A stretch of 51,576 nucleotides of DNA from Prolixibacteraceae bacterium (GCA_016930365.1 JAFGGY010000063.1:1-51576); one strand, 5' to 3'. Shown: positions 34,277 to 42,391, counted from the first letter of the stretch. The notes: generated by a model from the letters alone, not told the origin. Made by a program: numbers and translations.

Positions 34277-34339
34277 TCAACAACAAGGCAAAGTCGCCGC
34301 TGCTACTGCAATAATTATATGGATATAATTGACTTTCAT
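34277..34339 (-). CDS. leader peptide 2 (distal), 20 aa
   Basis: MKVNYIHIIIAVAAATLPCC and a stop. It shares the pattern V-N-x-Y-I-x-I-I-A-V-A-A with leader peptide 1, so one unit probably arose by duplication of the other. Three consecutive Ile codons and an Ala/Val run precede the stop. The antiterminator strand begins within a few bases of the stop codon, where a terminating ribosome would cover it. Translation is inferred from this architecture. Confidence 0.7.
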   Translation of the reverse strand: MKVNYIHIIIAVAAATLPCC

Positions 34340-34453
34340 AATTTTTCGCTATGGTAAATCGATTGATTTTTACCGGTTCTTTTTTGCAAAGCAACAAAAT
34401 ATTTTTTAAACGAAAACATTTTTAAGTAAAAAAGTGCATTCCTTAAATGTTTG

Positions 34454-34461
34454 TATATTTG
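34454..34461 (+). promoter_or_regulatory. -7 box of DUF4271-hemD
   Basis: TATATTTG matches TAnnTTTG, 38 bp before the ATG at 34499. No TTTG is present at the -33 position. Confidence 0.5.
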
Positions 34462-34498
34462 CTTTCGCATTGAAACGGCCAAAAGGTATTGAAACAAA

Positions 34499-35218
34499 AT
34501 GACACAAACATTTTCATCCTTGCTAAATAAAACGGTACTATTAGAACATAGTATGCTATCGTTTGATTTTTATATTCGCGAACCTTTTATTGCCAATTGG
34601 GTGGTTATTCTTTTTGTAAGCATTTTTACACTTGTTGCCGTTTTGCGCACAATGGGCGAAAAGTATTTAGTATCGCTCACCCAGTCTGCTTTTAACAATC
34701 AAACGGCCATCCGCTTACATCGCGAGCAATTAACTTCCAACCGATTCATTGTATTTCTGCTCGAAACACTCTATTATTTGAGCATCTCGAGTTTTTTGTA
34801 TCACATATTTAAAGTTTTTGTAAACAAATTGCCAGCTACCGATTTTCGGTTATACCTGTTTGTGTTGGTACTAATTGTTGCTTTTGTAAACATAAAACGT
34901 TTTGTTTATGGCATAATCAGTGCAGTTTTTGAGGGACAAAATGAAACCGGCGAATTTTTATTTTACAAACGTTTATCGAACCATATTGTTGGTTTGTTTC
35001 TGCTAATTCCCGCGTTTTCGATGTTTTTTGTGTCTGGTATATTGTTCAATGTGCTGTCGATTTTTGGTGTATTTATAATCGCTATGCCCAGTATAATCGC
35101 TATTCTCAGGGGGGGTGTCATTATTCTGAAAAAAGGTTTTTTTGTTTTCTATTTGATTTTATACCTTTGTACCCTCGAAATTTTGCCGTTATTAATCGTT
35201 TGGAAGATTTTGTGGTAA
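34499..35218 (+). CDS. DUF4271 integral membrane protein
   Basis: A 239-residue inner-membrane protein with about six or seven hydrophobic helices. The N-terminal part has DFYIREPFIANWVVILFVSI, and a charged segment NNQTAIRLHREQLTSNRF lies between the first two helices; this is the DUF4271 pattern that in Bacteroidota stands directly in front of a HemD-like gene, as here (37 bp). No biochemical role is known to me. The gene pair is probably an operon. Confidence 0.85.
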   Translation: MTQTFSSLLNKTVLLEHSMLSFDFYIREPFIANWVVILFVSIFTLVAVLRTMGEKYLVSLTQSAFNNQTAIRLHREQLTSNRFIVFLLETLYYLSISSFLYHIFKVFVNKLPATDFRLYLFVLVLIVAFVNIKRFVYGIISAVFEGQNETGEFLFYKRLSNHIVGLFLLIPAFSMFFVSGILFNVLSIFGVFIIAMPSIIAILRGGVIILKKGFFVFYLILYLCTLEILPLLIVWKILW

Positions 35219-35255
35219 ATAAAGAATTATGTAGAACCTTTTAAATTATTAGGTT

Positions 35256-36002
35256 TTGAAAATCAAGAGAATACTAGTATCCCAACCCAAGCCTGCGTCA
35301 ACTAAATCGCCTTACTTTGAATTCGCCGAAAGAAACAATGTAAAAGTAGATTTCAGGCCATTTATTCAGGTTGAAGGTGTTTCAGCGAAGGAGTTCAGAC
35401 AAACACGGGTAAATATACTCGACTATACAGCCGTTGTGTTTACCAGTCGCACTGCAATCGATCACTTTTTCAGAATTAGCGAGGAAATGCGCATTACTGT
35501 GCCCGAAACCATGAAATATTTCTGCGTTTCGGAAGCTACAGCCTTCTATCTGCAAAAGTATATCGTGTATCGTAAACGTAAAATCTTTTACGGCGATGGA
35601 AAATTCCAGGATCTTGTAGAGATTATCAAAAAGCATCTCGACGAAAAATATCTGGTACCTCTGTCGCATATTCACAAACCCGAAATTCCTGAATTGCTCG
35701 ACAAGGTAAAAGCTAATTATACTAAGGCGATCTTGTATCGTACCATTAGCAGCGATTTATCGGATTTGAAAGATGTTAATTACGATGTTTTGGTTTTTTA
35801 TAGTCCTTCGGGTATTAAATCGTTGTTGCAAAATTTTCCGGAATTTGAGCAAAACGATACCCGCATTGCTTCCTTTGGAACTTCTACGGCCAATGCTGTG
35901 AAAGAAGCCGGACTTAGACTCGACATTCAGGCGCCTAATCCGCAAGCGCCTTCAATGACCATGGCTCTTGAACAGTACATCAAGAAAAATGGAAAGAAAT
36001 AA
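35256..36002 (+). CDS. hemD: uroporphyrinogen-III synthase family protein
   Basis: A 248-residue HemD-fold protein that would cyclise hydroxymethylbilane with inversion of ring D, in tetrapyrrole synthesis. Visible landmarks are LVSQPKP at the start, AVVFTSRTAIDHFF, VLVFYSPSGIKSLLQNF and IASFGTSTANAVKEAGL, which are the conserved loops of this divergent family. The start is a TTG (35256); there is no in-frame ATG upstream before a stop, and MKIKRILVSQP is the expected beginning. It lies in an operon with DUF4271 and ends at a bidirectional terminator. Confidence 0.85.
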   Translation: MKIKRILVSQPKPASTKSPYFEFAERNNVKVDFRPFIQVEGVSAKEFRQTRVNILDYTAVVFTSRTAIDHFFRISEEMRITVPETMKYFCVSEATAFYLQKYIVYRKRKIFYGDGKFQDLVEIIKKHLDEKYLVPLSHIHKPEIPELLDKVKANYTKAILYRTISSDLSDLKDVNYDVLVFYSPSGIKSLLQNFPEFEQNDTRIASFGTSTANAVKEAGLRLDIQAPNPQAPSMTMALEQYIKKNGKK

Positions 36003-36013
36003 AATGATGAAAT

Positions 36014-36050
36014 AAAAAAAGAGCTTATCTTTTCAGACAGGCTCTTTTTT
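36014..36050. terminator. bidirectional terminator between hemD and dprA
   Basis: AAAAAAAGAGC and GCTCTTTTTT pair at the base of a 37-bp hairpin, giving T runs in both directions. The genes on either side converge on it. Confidence 0.85.
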
Positions 36051-36056
36051 ATTCTT

Positions 36057-37178
36057 CTACCTTCCAATATTGCCTATTAACTTAAAACGATTGCCGGGCA
36101 ACGATTTCACAGCGCCTTTGAATTCGAGGGTTAACAACAAACTGTTAATTTTTTGCACAGGCAAATGCACTTCTCTCGAAATAAAATCGGTCGTAGATAC
36201 TTCGTTCTGCTTTAATGCCGAAATAATTTGTTCTTCTTCGTCGTTCAAATCAATAAGCAAGGCTTGCTGTACCGGTTCATTCCTGGCTTCCCAGCCCATA
36301 TAGGCTATCAAGTCGGAACTTGATTCAATCAGAGCAGCTTTGTTGTTTTTAATCATGGCATTACAGCCGGCAGAATACTCGTCGGTGGTACGTCCCGGAT
36401 AAGCAAATACATCGCGATTATACGAGTTGGCAATATCGGCAGTTACCAATGCACCACCTTTGGCTGCCGATTCTACAACGATGGTACAATCGGCTAACCC
36501 GGCAATTATACGATTTCGTCGAAGAAAATTTCCCGGGTCAATTTTATGGTTCGACGGAAAATCGGATAACAAACCGCCGTTTTCTTGTATAATTTCACGA
36601 GCTATTTTAGCATGTTCGGCAGGGTACATTTTGTCGAGGCCGTGCCCTACCACCCCAAGTGTTGGCAAATTGCATTTCATGGCAGCTTTGTGGGCATTAA
36701 CATCAATTCCAAATGCCAGTCCACTTACTACTAATGCATGTACACCCTGTGCCGCAAGCCCACTTATAAGCTCCTGCGTTCGCTCGCGACCATATTCGCT
36801 GGCCTTGCGGGTGCCAACCACACTAATTATGCGCGAATGGTCGAGGTTCACCTCGCCTTTCATATACATAATTGCTGGTGAATCGACACACTGAGCCAAA
36901 CGACGAGGGTAGTTTTTATCGAGATAAAAAAAAGTTTTTAGCTTGTGCTTTTCAATAAATTTCACTTCTTCGCCGGCCTTTTTTAAAACTTCATCGCGAC
37001 TATTTACAACGATGTTTATCAGTGCAGTTCCAATTCCGGGAATATCTTTAAACTGTTTTTTCGACGATTCGAAAACAGCATCGAGGCTGCCCATATAAGC
37101 AACCAGCCGGCGTGCATTAACCGACCCAATTCGATTGAATAACGATAGTGCTATTTTGTATATAAGAGGGGACGACAT
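36057..37178 (-). CDS. dprA: DNA-processing protein DprA
   Basis: A 373-residue DprA/Smf protein that loads RecA on single-stranded DNA during natural transformation. An N-terminal helix-hairpin-helix part (residues 1-75) is followed by the Rossmann-type core with ISVVGTRKASEYGRE, VVSGLAFGIDVNAHKAA, LRRNRIIAGLADCTIVVESA, KGGALVTADIANSYNRDVFA and PGRTTDEYSAGCNAMI. A C-terminal winged-helix domain ends near the stop. All core motifs are intact. It is followed (minus strand) by nothing and preceded by the small membrane protein gene at 20 bp, so the two are probably co-transcribed. Confidence 0.95.
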   Translation of the reverse strand: MSSPLIYKIALSLFNRIGSVNARRLVAYMGSLDAVFESSKKQFKDIPGIGTALINIVVNSRDEVLKKAGEEVKFIEKHKLKTFFYLDKNYPRRLAQCVDSPAIMYMKGEVNLDHSRIISVVGTRKASEYGRERTQELISGLAAQGVHALVVSGLAFGIDVNAHKAAMKCNLPTLGVVGHGLDKMYPAEHAKIAREIIQENGGLLSDFPSNHKIDPGNFLRRNRIIAGLADCTIVVESAAKGGALVTADIANSYNRDVFAYPGRTTDEYSAGCNAMIKNNKAALIESSSDLIAYMGWEARNEPVQQALLIDLNDEEEQIISALKQNEVSTTDFISREVHLPVQKINSLLLTLEFKGAVKSLPGNRFKLIGNIGR

Positions 37179-37198
37179 TTCAATACAGTTTTGAGTAT

Positions 37199-37687
37199 TT
37201 ATTTCTTATTGTTTTCGAGAATTTTATTCAGAACATGTGCAATTTGTGCTATTTCGTCGCTTTTCAAAATTGAAACCGAAATAGGTGGGTAATCGGCAAT
37301 GCCATATTTCGATTGCACCGACAGGGTGAGTGTCCTTTTCATGCCTAAAATGCTTTGCTTAAGCTGAAACCCCACCAACTGGTGCAGTTCCATCTCAACC
37401 GACTGGTAGTTTCGCACTGTGCTCGAAACCGAATAAAAATTAACCTGTAGATATCGCTCGGTTACCAGCATTTCGAAAAACGAAGGCTTAATTTTATGAA
37501 ACAAGACAAAGTAACCCACGGCAAATAGGACAGTGGCAATTAACTCGTTCGTTTTATTGGTGGCAACAAACAAAAAAGCCAGACCAAGGAATACAATCCC
37601 GCTCAAAATAAACAGTATAAAAAAGTTTCCCGAACGGCCTTTATTGTTCAGCTGAAAAATGAAGTTTATATTTTCTTTCGAATTCAT
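37199..37687 (-). CDS. membrane protein of unknown function (two N-terminal helices)
   Basis: A 162-residue protein with two adjacent hydrophobic helices (about residues 22-42 and 48-65) and a soluble C-terminal half of beta-rich character (FFEMLVTERYLQVNFYS, LTLSVQSKYGIAD). The layout resembles small PH-domain-like membrane proteins, but I do not recognise the family. It lies 20 bp upstream of dprA on the same strand and is divergent from aroB. Confidence 0.7.
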   Translation of the reverse strand: MNSKENINFIFQLNNKGRSGNFFILFILSGIVFLGLAFLFVATNKTNELIATVLFAVGYFVLFHKIKPSFFEMLVTERYLQVNFYSVSSTVRNYQSVEMELHQLVGFQLKQSILGMKRTLTLSVQSKYGIADYPPISVSILKSDEIAQIAHVLNKILENNKK

Positions 37688-37722
37688 ATACAGATATTAT
37701 TCCTGTGCGTAACAAATATTTA

Positions 37723-37730
37723 TATTTTTG
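37723..37730 (+). promoter_or_regulatory. -7 box of aroB
   Basis: TATTTTTG matches TAnnTTTG, 22 bp before the aroB ATG, in the short divergent region. There is no clear -33 partner. Confidence 0.5.
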
Positions 37731-37752
37731 AATTCATAAAAATAATCGAAAA

Positions 37753-38823
37753 ATGGAGATTCCACAATTTAAAAACGACATACGCGTAACAAACCGGCTT
37801 GAAAAAGAGCTGGGAAGCATTATTGAAAAATATCCTGCCGGAAAGGTTTATGTAGTGGTTGACGAGCATACCCGCCAGTTTTGCCTGCCGGAGTTGCAGC
37901 AATACGTATTTTTTGAAGGCATACCGGTATTAGAACTACAAAGTGGCGAAAACAACAAAAGCCTCGAATCGGTCGTAGCGGTCTGGAATTTTTTGGAAGA
38001 AAACGGTGCCGACCGCAAATCGTTGCTCATTAACCTGGGTGGTGGCATGCTGAGCGACCTGTGCGGCTTTGCGGCTTCGTGCTTTAAACGCGGGTTGCAT
38101 TTTGTAAACATCCCCACAACCTTGCTCTCGCAGGTCGATGCCTCGGTGGGTGGAAAAACCGGCATTAACTTCAACGGGCTCAAAAACGAGATTGGCGTGT
38201 TTAACCAGCCGCGAACCGTAATTATTGCCAGCCGCTTTCTGAAAACCCTCGACAAAGCGAATTTTTTATCGGGCTATGCCGAAATGCTGAAACACGGGCT
38301 AATATACAGCAAAGCACACTGGGACGAGTGCCTTGCTTTCGACACCAAAAACATCGATTACGAAACCCTTAACGGGATGATTGCCCGCTCGGTTGCCATT
38401 AAGGAGCACTTTGTGGTAAACGACCCCACCGAGCAAAACATTCGCAAGGCACTGAACCTTGGGCACACCGTTGGTCACGCTTTCGAAAGCATGGCATTGC
38501 ACCAGGGACGGCCAATTTTACACGGTTATGCCGTGGCCTACGGAATGATTGTTGAATTGTATTTGTCGGCCAAAAAAACCGGGCTGCCCATGGAGCAGGT
38601 CGAACATATTTCGCAATGGATAATTGACAGGTACGGACCATTTAAAATAGCAAAAAGCGACTACGAAACCCTTTACCTGAAAATGACCAAGGACAAAAAA
38701 AACGAAGCCGGCCGCATCAATTTCACCTTGATACCCGAAATTGGCAAGGTTGAAATCAATGTAAATTGCGAAAAAGAACTGATTATTCAAGCACTCGACT
38801 TTTATAGTGGACTGACCAGCTAA
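37753..38823 (+). CDS. aroB: 3-dehydroquinate synthase
   Basis: A 356-residue enzyme that turns DAHP into 3-dehydroquinate, the second step of the shikimate pathway, using NAD+ and a divalent metal. Landmarks are GGGMLSDLCGFAASCFKRGL, NIPTTLLSQVDASVGGKTGI (NAD and substrate loops), GYAEMLKHGL and LGHTVGHAFES with the metal ligands. It is complete. The stop codon is inside a 33-bp sequence that is repeated just before aroA, which means aroA originally followed directly. Confidence 0.96.
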   Translation: MEIPQFKNDIRVTNRLEKELGSIIEKYPAGKVYVVVDEHTRQFCLPELQQYVFFEGIPVLELQSGENNKSLESVVAVWNFLEENGADRKSLLINLGGGMLSDLCGFAASCFKRGLHFVNIPTTLLSQVDASVGGKTGINFNGLKNEIGVFNQPRTVIIASRFLKTLDKANFLSGYAEMLKHGLIYSKAHWDECLAFDTKNIDYETLNGMIARSVAIKEHFVVNDPTEQNIRKALNLGHTVGHAFESMALHQGRPILHGYAVAYGMIVELYLSAKKTGLPMEQVEHISQWIIDRYGPFKIAKSDYETLYLKMTKDKKNEAGRINFTLIPEIGKVEINVNCEKELIIQALDFYSGLTS

Positions 38824-38845
38824 AGTTTTGTAACTTTAAGGAAAA
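38813..38845 (+). repeat. 33-bp direct repeat, left copy (aroB end)
   Basis: Begins TGACCAGCTAAAG, including the last two aroB codons and the stop, and ends ACTTTAAGGAAAA. It is identical to 39597-39629 apart from one base (A for G). The pair brackets the toxin-antitoxin insert. Confidence 0.92.
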
Positions 38846-38907
38846 TTATTTGATATGAAACGAACATGAACTTTTTTAATAAAAAGTTCACCAAAGGCAA
38901 TGATTAA

Positions 38908-38949
38908 CCCCGATGGCCATCGGGGATGTGAGAGCGAAGCGGTTCACAT
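38908..38949. repeat. REP-like palindromes
   Basis: The perfect 18-bp palindrome CCCCGATGGCCATCGGGG (38908-38925) is followed directly by a second hairpin ATGTGA...TCACAT (38926-38949). It resembles TCCGATGGCAATCGGA at 20382. It lies inside the insert between aroB and aroA, upstream of the antitoxin. Confidence 0.65.
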
Positions 38950-39001
38950 ACGTTCTCAAATTTAGAATTAAATTATGGAGCTAATTATATATTAAAAATG
39001 T

Positions 39002-39241
39002 ATGAAAGCATTGGAATTTCAATCAAAAACAGACAAAAAAGGACATTTAAAGGTTGACTATAAAATCAACCAGCCAGAAAAAAATGTTCGGGTTATTGTG
39101 CTTTTTAATGACGAAGACATTGATATTGAAAATGATGAAAAATGGATTAAAGCAATTTCAGATAATCCTTCGTATGATTTTCTTAATGAACCGGAAGAAG
39201 ATATTTATACCCTAAAAGATGGAGAACCTATCGATGATTAA
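39002..39241 (+). CDS. antitoxin of a MazF/PemK-type module
   Basis: A 79-residue protein whose start (MKALEFQSKTDKKGHLKVDY then NVRVIVLFND) has the AbrB-like beta pattern of small antitoxins that precede PemK-type toxins in Bacteroidota and cyanobacteria, and whose acidic C-terminus (NEPEEDIYTLKDGEPIDD) would neutralise the toxin. Its stop overlaps the toxin start by 8 bp, typical for a TA pair. It would bind the toxin and repress its own promoter (inference). It is AT-rich compared with aroB and aroA. Confidence 0.75.
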   Translation: MKALEFQSKTDKKGHLKVDYKINQPEKNVRVIVLFNDEDIDIENDEKWIKAISDNPSYDFLNEPEEDIYTLKDGEPIDD

Positions 39242-39563
39242 AAATTCAATTGTTCTCGTACCTTTTCCTTTTGATGATTTTTCTACAATAAAAGTTCGAC
39301 CAGCACTTTGTCTTACATCAGAAATAGGGATACATAGGCATGTTATTATAGCATTTATCTCAAGTAAAACACATAACAATCTCGAAAACAGCGAAATTAT
39401 CATCAATGAAAATAGTGAAACCGGATTGATTAAAGATTCGATTATAAAACTTCACAAGGTAGTTTCTGTGCCTAGAAGTCTCATTAAAAGGAAGCTAGGC
39501 GTTTTAAACAAGGAAACACAGAAAGTAGTTAATGAAAAACTAAAGTTACTATTCGAGCTATAA
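39234..39563 (+). CDS. PemK/MazF family mRNA interferase toxin
   Basis: From the ATG at 39234 (MIKNSIVLVPFPFDDFSTIK) it has 109 residues, the family length; the ORF track adds five codons from 39219. The PFPFDD-x-KVRPALCLT block and the SETGLIKDSIIKLHKVVSV block are the conserved PemK/MazF core. It is a ribosome-independent endoribonuclease in known members. The overlap with the antitoxin gene and the flanking direct repeats make it part of a compact insert in the aro operon. The GC content is lower than its neighbours. Confidence 0.92.
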   Translation: MIKNSIVLVPFPFDDFSTIKVRPALCLTSEIGIHRHVIIAFISSKTHNNLENSEIIINENSETGLIKDSIIKLHKVVSVPRSLIKRKLGVLNKETQKVVNEKLKLLFEL

Positions 39564-39596
39564 ATTTATAGTTACATACAGATAACTACCATGCAA

Positions 39597-39629
39597 TGAC
39601 CAGCTAAAGTTTTGTAACTTTGAGGAAAA
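39597..39629 (+). repeat. 33-bp direct repeat, right copy (aroA leader)
   Basis: Same sequence as 38813-38845 with one change; it ends 5 bp before the aroA ATG. Removing one copy together with the 751 bp between the copies would leave a 27-bp aroB-aroA spacer. Confidence 0.92.
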
Positions 39630-39634
39630 ATAAA

Positions 39635-40888
39635 ATGCAATACACCATACAACCTACAACAAAATCGCTTACAGGCGAAATCACTTTGCCCACATCAAAA
39701 AGCATCAGCAACCGGGTGCTTATTATCAATGCTTTGGCATATAGCCCTTTCACAGTACAAAACCTGAGCAATAGCGACGATACCCGCGTAATGGAACAGG
39801 TGCTAAACTCGAACACCGATAAGTTTGATATAGGCCATGCCGGAACAGCCATGCGTTTTCTTACCGCATTTTTGTCGAAAATTGTGGGCAAGTGGGAAAT
39901 TACCGGCAGCCAGCGCATGCAGCGGCGCCCCATTAAAATACTGGTTGATGCCTTGAACAAGCTGGGGGCTAAAATCGAATACATTAACAATGAGGGCTAT
40001 CCGCCCCTGCGCATCTGGGGCTCAAACCTCAAAGGCGGCAAACTGGAGCTCGATGGCAGCATTAGCAGCCAATACATTTCGGCATTGCTGATGATAGCTC
40101 CTACCATTGAAGATGGTTTGGAACTTACGCTAACCAACCACATTACCTCGGCTTCATACATCGACCTTACGCTGCGGCTGATGGCACAATTTGGAATCGA
40201 ATACAAATGGAACGACAATGTGATTACCATTAAAAAACAAAATTACAAACCCATCCCCTATACTGTTGAGGCCGACTGGAGCGGGGCTTCGTACTGGTAC
40301 CAAATGGCCGTACTGGCCAATGATACCGATATTTTGCTTAAGGGCTTACAACTCGATAGCCTTCAGGGCGACTGTGCCCAGGCAAAGTGGTTCGAAGATT
40401 TTGGCATAGTTTCAACCCAGGAAGAGCATGGTGTTCGGCTCCAAAAAAAAGAAATCCGCTTACCTGAAATTTACAATCAGAATTTTGTTGAGAACCCCGA
40501 CATAGCCCAAACTTTTGCCGTAATGTGCGTGTGCAAGGGCATCCCATTTCACTTTAGCGGCCTCGAAACCCTTAAAATAAAAGAAACCGACCGCATACAC
40601 GCACTCATTACCGAACTTGGGAAAATGGGCGCTGAACTGACTGAACCTGCCCACGGCGAACTGGCCTGGAACGGTAACCTCGACGAAGTTATGTTTGAAG
40701 ACACTCCCGAAATTGACACCTATCACGACCACCGCATGGCATTAGCTTTTGCCCCGGCAGCCTTATCGTGCAATACCATCAAAATTAACGACCCCGGTGT
40801 GGTTACCAAATCGTATCCCGGTTTTTGGGATGATTTAAAAAATGTTGGATGCATTACAAGTTTGGATTCGAATTCAACAGTTTGTTAA
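39635..40888 (+). CDS. aroA: 3-phosphoshikimate 1-carboxyvinyltransferase (EPSP synthase)
   Basis: A 417-residue enzyme from the ATG at 39635 (MQYTIQPTTKSLTG); the ORF track begins at a TTG 15 bases earlier, inside the direct repeat. It transfers enolpyruvyl from PEP to shikimate-3-phosphate. Present are LPTSKSISNRVLIINAL, SDDTRVM, GTAMRFLTAFL, TGSQRMQRRP, SSQYISALLM, IKETDRIHAL and TYHDHRMALAFA. The protein is complete. It is the original downstream neighbour of aroB; the toxin-antitoxin insert now sits between them and may change expression. Confidence 0.95.
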   Translation: MQYTIQPTTKSLTGEITLPTSKSISNRVLIINALAYSPFTVQNLSNSDDTRVMEQVLNSNTDKFDIGHAGTAMRFLTAFLSKIVGKWEITGSQRMQRRPIKILVDALNKLGAKIEYINNEGYPPLRIWGSNLKGGKLELDGSISSQYISALLMIAPTIEDGLELTLTNHITSASYIDLTLRLMAQFGIEYKWNDNVITIKKQNYKPIPYTVEADWSGASYWYQMAVLANDTDILLKGLQLDSLQGDCAQAKWFEDFGIVSTQEEHGVRLQKKEIRLPEIYNQNFVENPDIAQTFAVMCVCKGIPFHFSGLETLKIKETDRIHALITELGKMGAELTEPAHGELAWNGNLDEVMFEDTPEIDTYHDHRMALAFAPAALSCNTIKINDPGVVTKSYPGFWDDLKNVGCITSLDSNSTVC

Positions 40889-40905
40889 TGATTTCAAGCT
40901 GTTGA

Positions 40906-41017
40906 CAATGCGTTGTTTGTGGTTTTAACGATACGATTATCTATATTGCAGATATACAATACATTAAGAATAGAATCTATTGTCTCATGTCTATAATTTA
41001 ACGATTTATTATAATTG
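40906..41017 (+). repeat. MITE-like intergenic repeat, copy F (degenerate)
   Basis: About 112 bp between aroA and the photolyase. The left end CAATGCGTTGTTTG, the internal block TTGTCTCATGTCT and the right end TTTAACGATTTATTATAATTG are recognisable but more diverged than in copies A-E. The right end stops 6 bp before the photolyase ATG. Confidence 0.5.
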
Positions 41018-41023
41018 ATTCAG

Positions 41024-42391
41024 ATGAAAAAATATCAATTATCTATCCACCTTTTCAGGCGAGATTTGAGACTCGACGATAATTCAGCACTGATAGCTGC
41101 CCTTGAACAGTCGGAAAAAGTGTTGCCTGTTTTTATTTTTGATGAGCGACAATTAGAAAATCCTTATCGCGGAAATAATTCTTTTCAATTTTTAATCAAT
41201 TCGCTGCTTGAACTCGACCAAAAACTGAGAAATAAAGGTTCGCATTTGTATTTTTTTAAAGGCATAGCTCACGAAATCATCCAACAACTCATCGAAATCA
41301 AAAATCCCGATGCCATATTTTTCAATCGTGACTATACCCCATTTAGCCGCAAGCGCGATGAAGTTATTGCCGAAACCGGCTGTCGTAACCATGTAGAGAC
41401 CAAAGTATTTGCAGATACCCTTTTGAACGAACCCGAGCAAGTTTTGAAGGATGATGGTAGGCCTTATACCGTGTTTACCCCTTTTATGAAAAAAGCCCGT
41501 CACAATACCATACCCGAACCGGTACATAACTTACACACCAATTATTATAACGAAAACGTTACCCTTCTATCGTCGATAAACGATATTAAGTCGCTTATAA
41601 AGCAACATAACCCCAGCCTGATTCTTAATGGTGGACGAATTGAAGGGCTGGAACTTTTAGAGCACATCGAAAAAATGGCCAACTACGAACAGCAACGAAA
41701 CATGCCTGCAATATGGGGTACCAGCCTTTTATCGGCTCATCATAAATTCGGAACAGTGTCCATTCGCGAAACGTTTCATAAAATTGTCTTCTTTTTTGGC
41801 AAAAATCACCCCTTGATTAACGAATTGTACTGGCGCGACTTTTTCACTCATATTGTTTGGCATTTCCCGTATGTGTTGGGTAATGCCTTTCGCGAAAAAT
41901 ACAATCAGCTTCCGTGGAGTTACAACGAACAGAATTTTGAACGCTGGTGTAAGGGGCAAACTGGTTTTCCGATTGTTGACGCTGGGATGCGCGAACTGGT
42001 TCATACCGGATACATGCATAACCGGGTTCGCATGATTGTTGCATCATTCTTAACCAAAGATTTACACATCGACTGGCGTTGGGGCGAACGATTTTTTGCC
42101 AATCATCTGGTTGATTACGATCCGGCAGTTAACAATGGGAACTGGCAGTGGAGTGCTTCTACCGGATGCGATGCACAACCTTATTTTCGTATTTTCAACC
42201 CATGGAATCAGCAACGCCGTTTTGACCCCGAATGTACGTACATCAAAAAATGGATACCCGAACTAAAATCATTTAACCCTAAACAAATACACAACATAGA
42301 AAAGGGAGACTCGCTTTTTAAAAAATATCCCATGCCAATTCTTCATCATAAAGAAGAAGCATTGCTTGCAAAAGAAATGTTTAAAAAATAA
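41024..42391 (+). CDS. phrB: deoxyribodipyrimidine photolyase (cryptochrome/photolyase family)
   Basis: A 455-residue flavoprotein that repairs UV-induced cyclobutane pyrimidine dimers with light. I start it at the ATG at 41024 (MKKYQLSIHLFRRDLRLDDN), three codons behind the TTG used in the ORF track. The N-terminal antenna-binding domain is followed by the FAD domain with LYWRDFFTHIVW, PIVDAGMRELVHTGYMHNR, VRMIVASFLTKDLHIDWRWG and the NNGNWQWSASTGCDAQPYFR block. It is complete. Repeat copy F forms its leader. Confidence 0.94.
   Translation: MKKYQLSIHLFRRDLRLDDNSALIAALEQSEKVLPVFIFDERQLENPYRGNNSFQFLINSLLELDQKLRNKGSHLYFFKGIAHEIIQQLIEIKNPDAIFFNRDYTPFSRKRDEVIAETGCRNHVETKVFADTLLNEPEQVLKDDGRPYTVFTPFMKKARHNTIPEPVHNLHTNYYNENVTLLSSINDIKSLIKQHNPSLILNGGRIEGLELLEHIEKMANYEQQRNMPAIWGTSLLSAHHKFGTVSIRETFHKIVFFFGKNHPLINELYWRDFFTHIVWHFPYVLGNAFREKYNQLPWSYNEQNFERWCKGQTGFPIVDAGMRELVHTGYMHNRVRMIVASFLTKDLHIDWRWGERFFANHLVDYDPAVNNGNWQWSASTGCDAQPYFRIFNPWNQQRRFDPECTYIKKWIPELKSFNPKQIHNIEKGDSLFKKYPMPILHHKEEALLAKEMFKK

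Larger units (their letters stand above)
34019..34498. other. 480-bp leader region with tandem attenuators
   Basis: Two leader peptide/terminator units on the minus strand (34058-34190 and 34205-34339; listed separately) control the aminotransferase. The distal 34340-34440 is AT-rich and should hold the minus-strand promoter, but I see only the near-consensus TATTTTG. A -7 box for the plus-strand DUF4271 gene lies at 34454-34461. Confidence 0.65.

Noticed and set aside
29390-37178. comM and dprA as evidence for a competence island
   Set aside because: Both genes are widespread housekeeping-type genes in bacteria, are about 5 kb apart on opposite strands, and have no other competence genes nearby.
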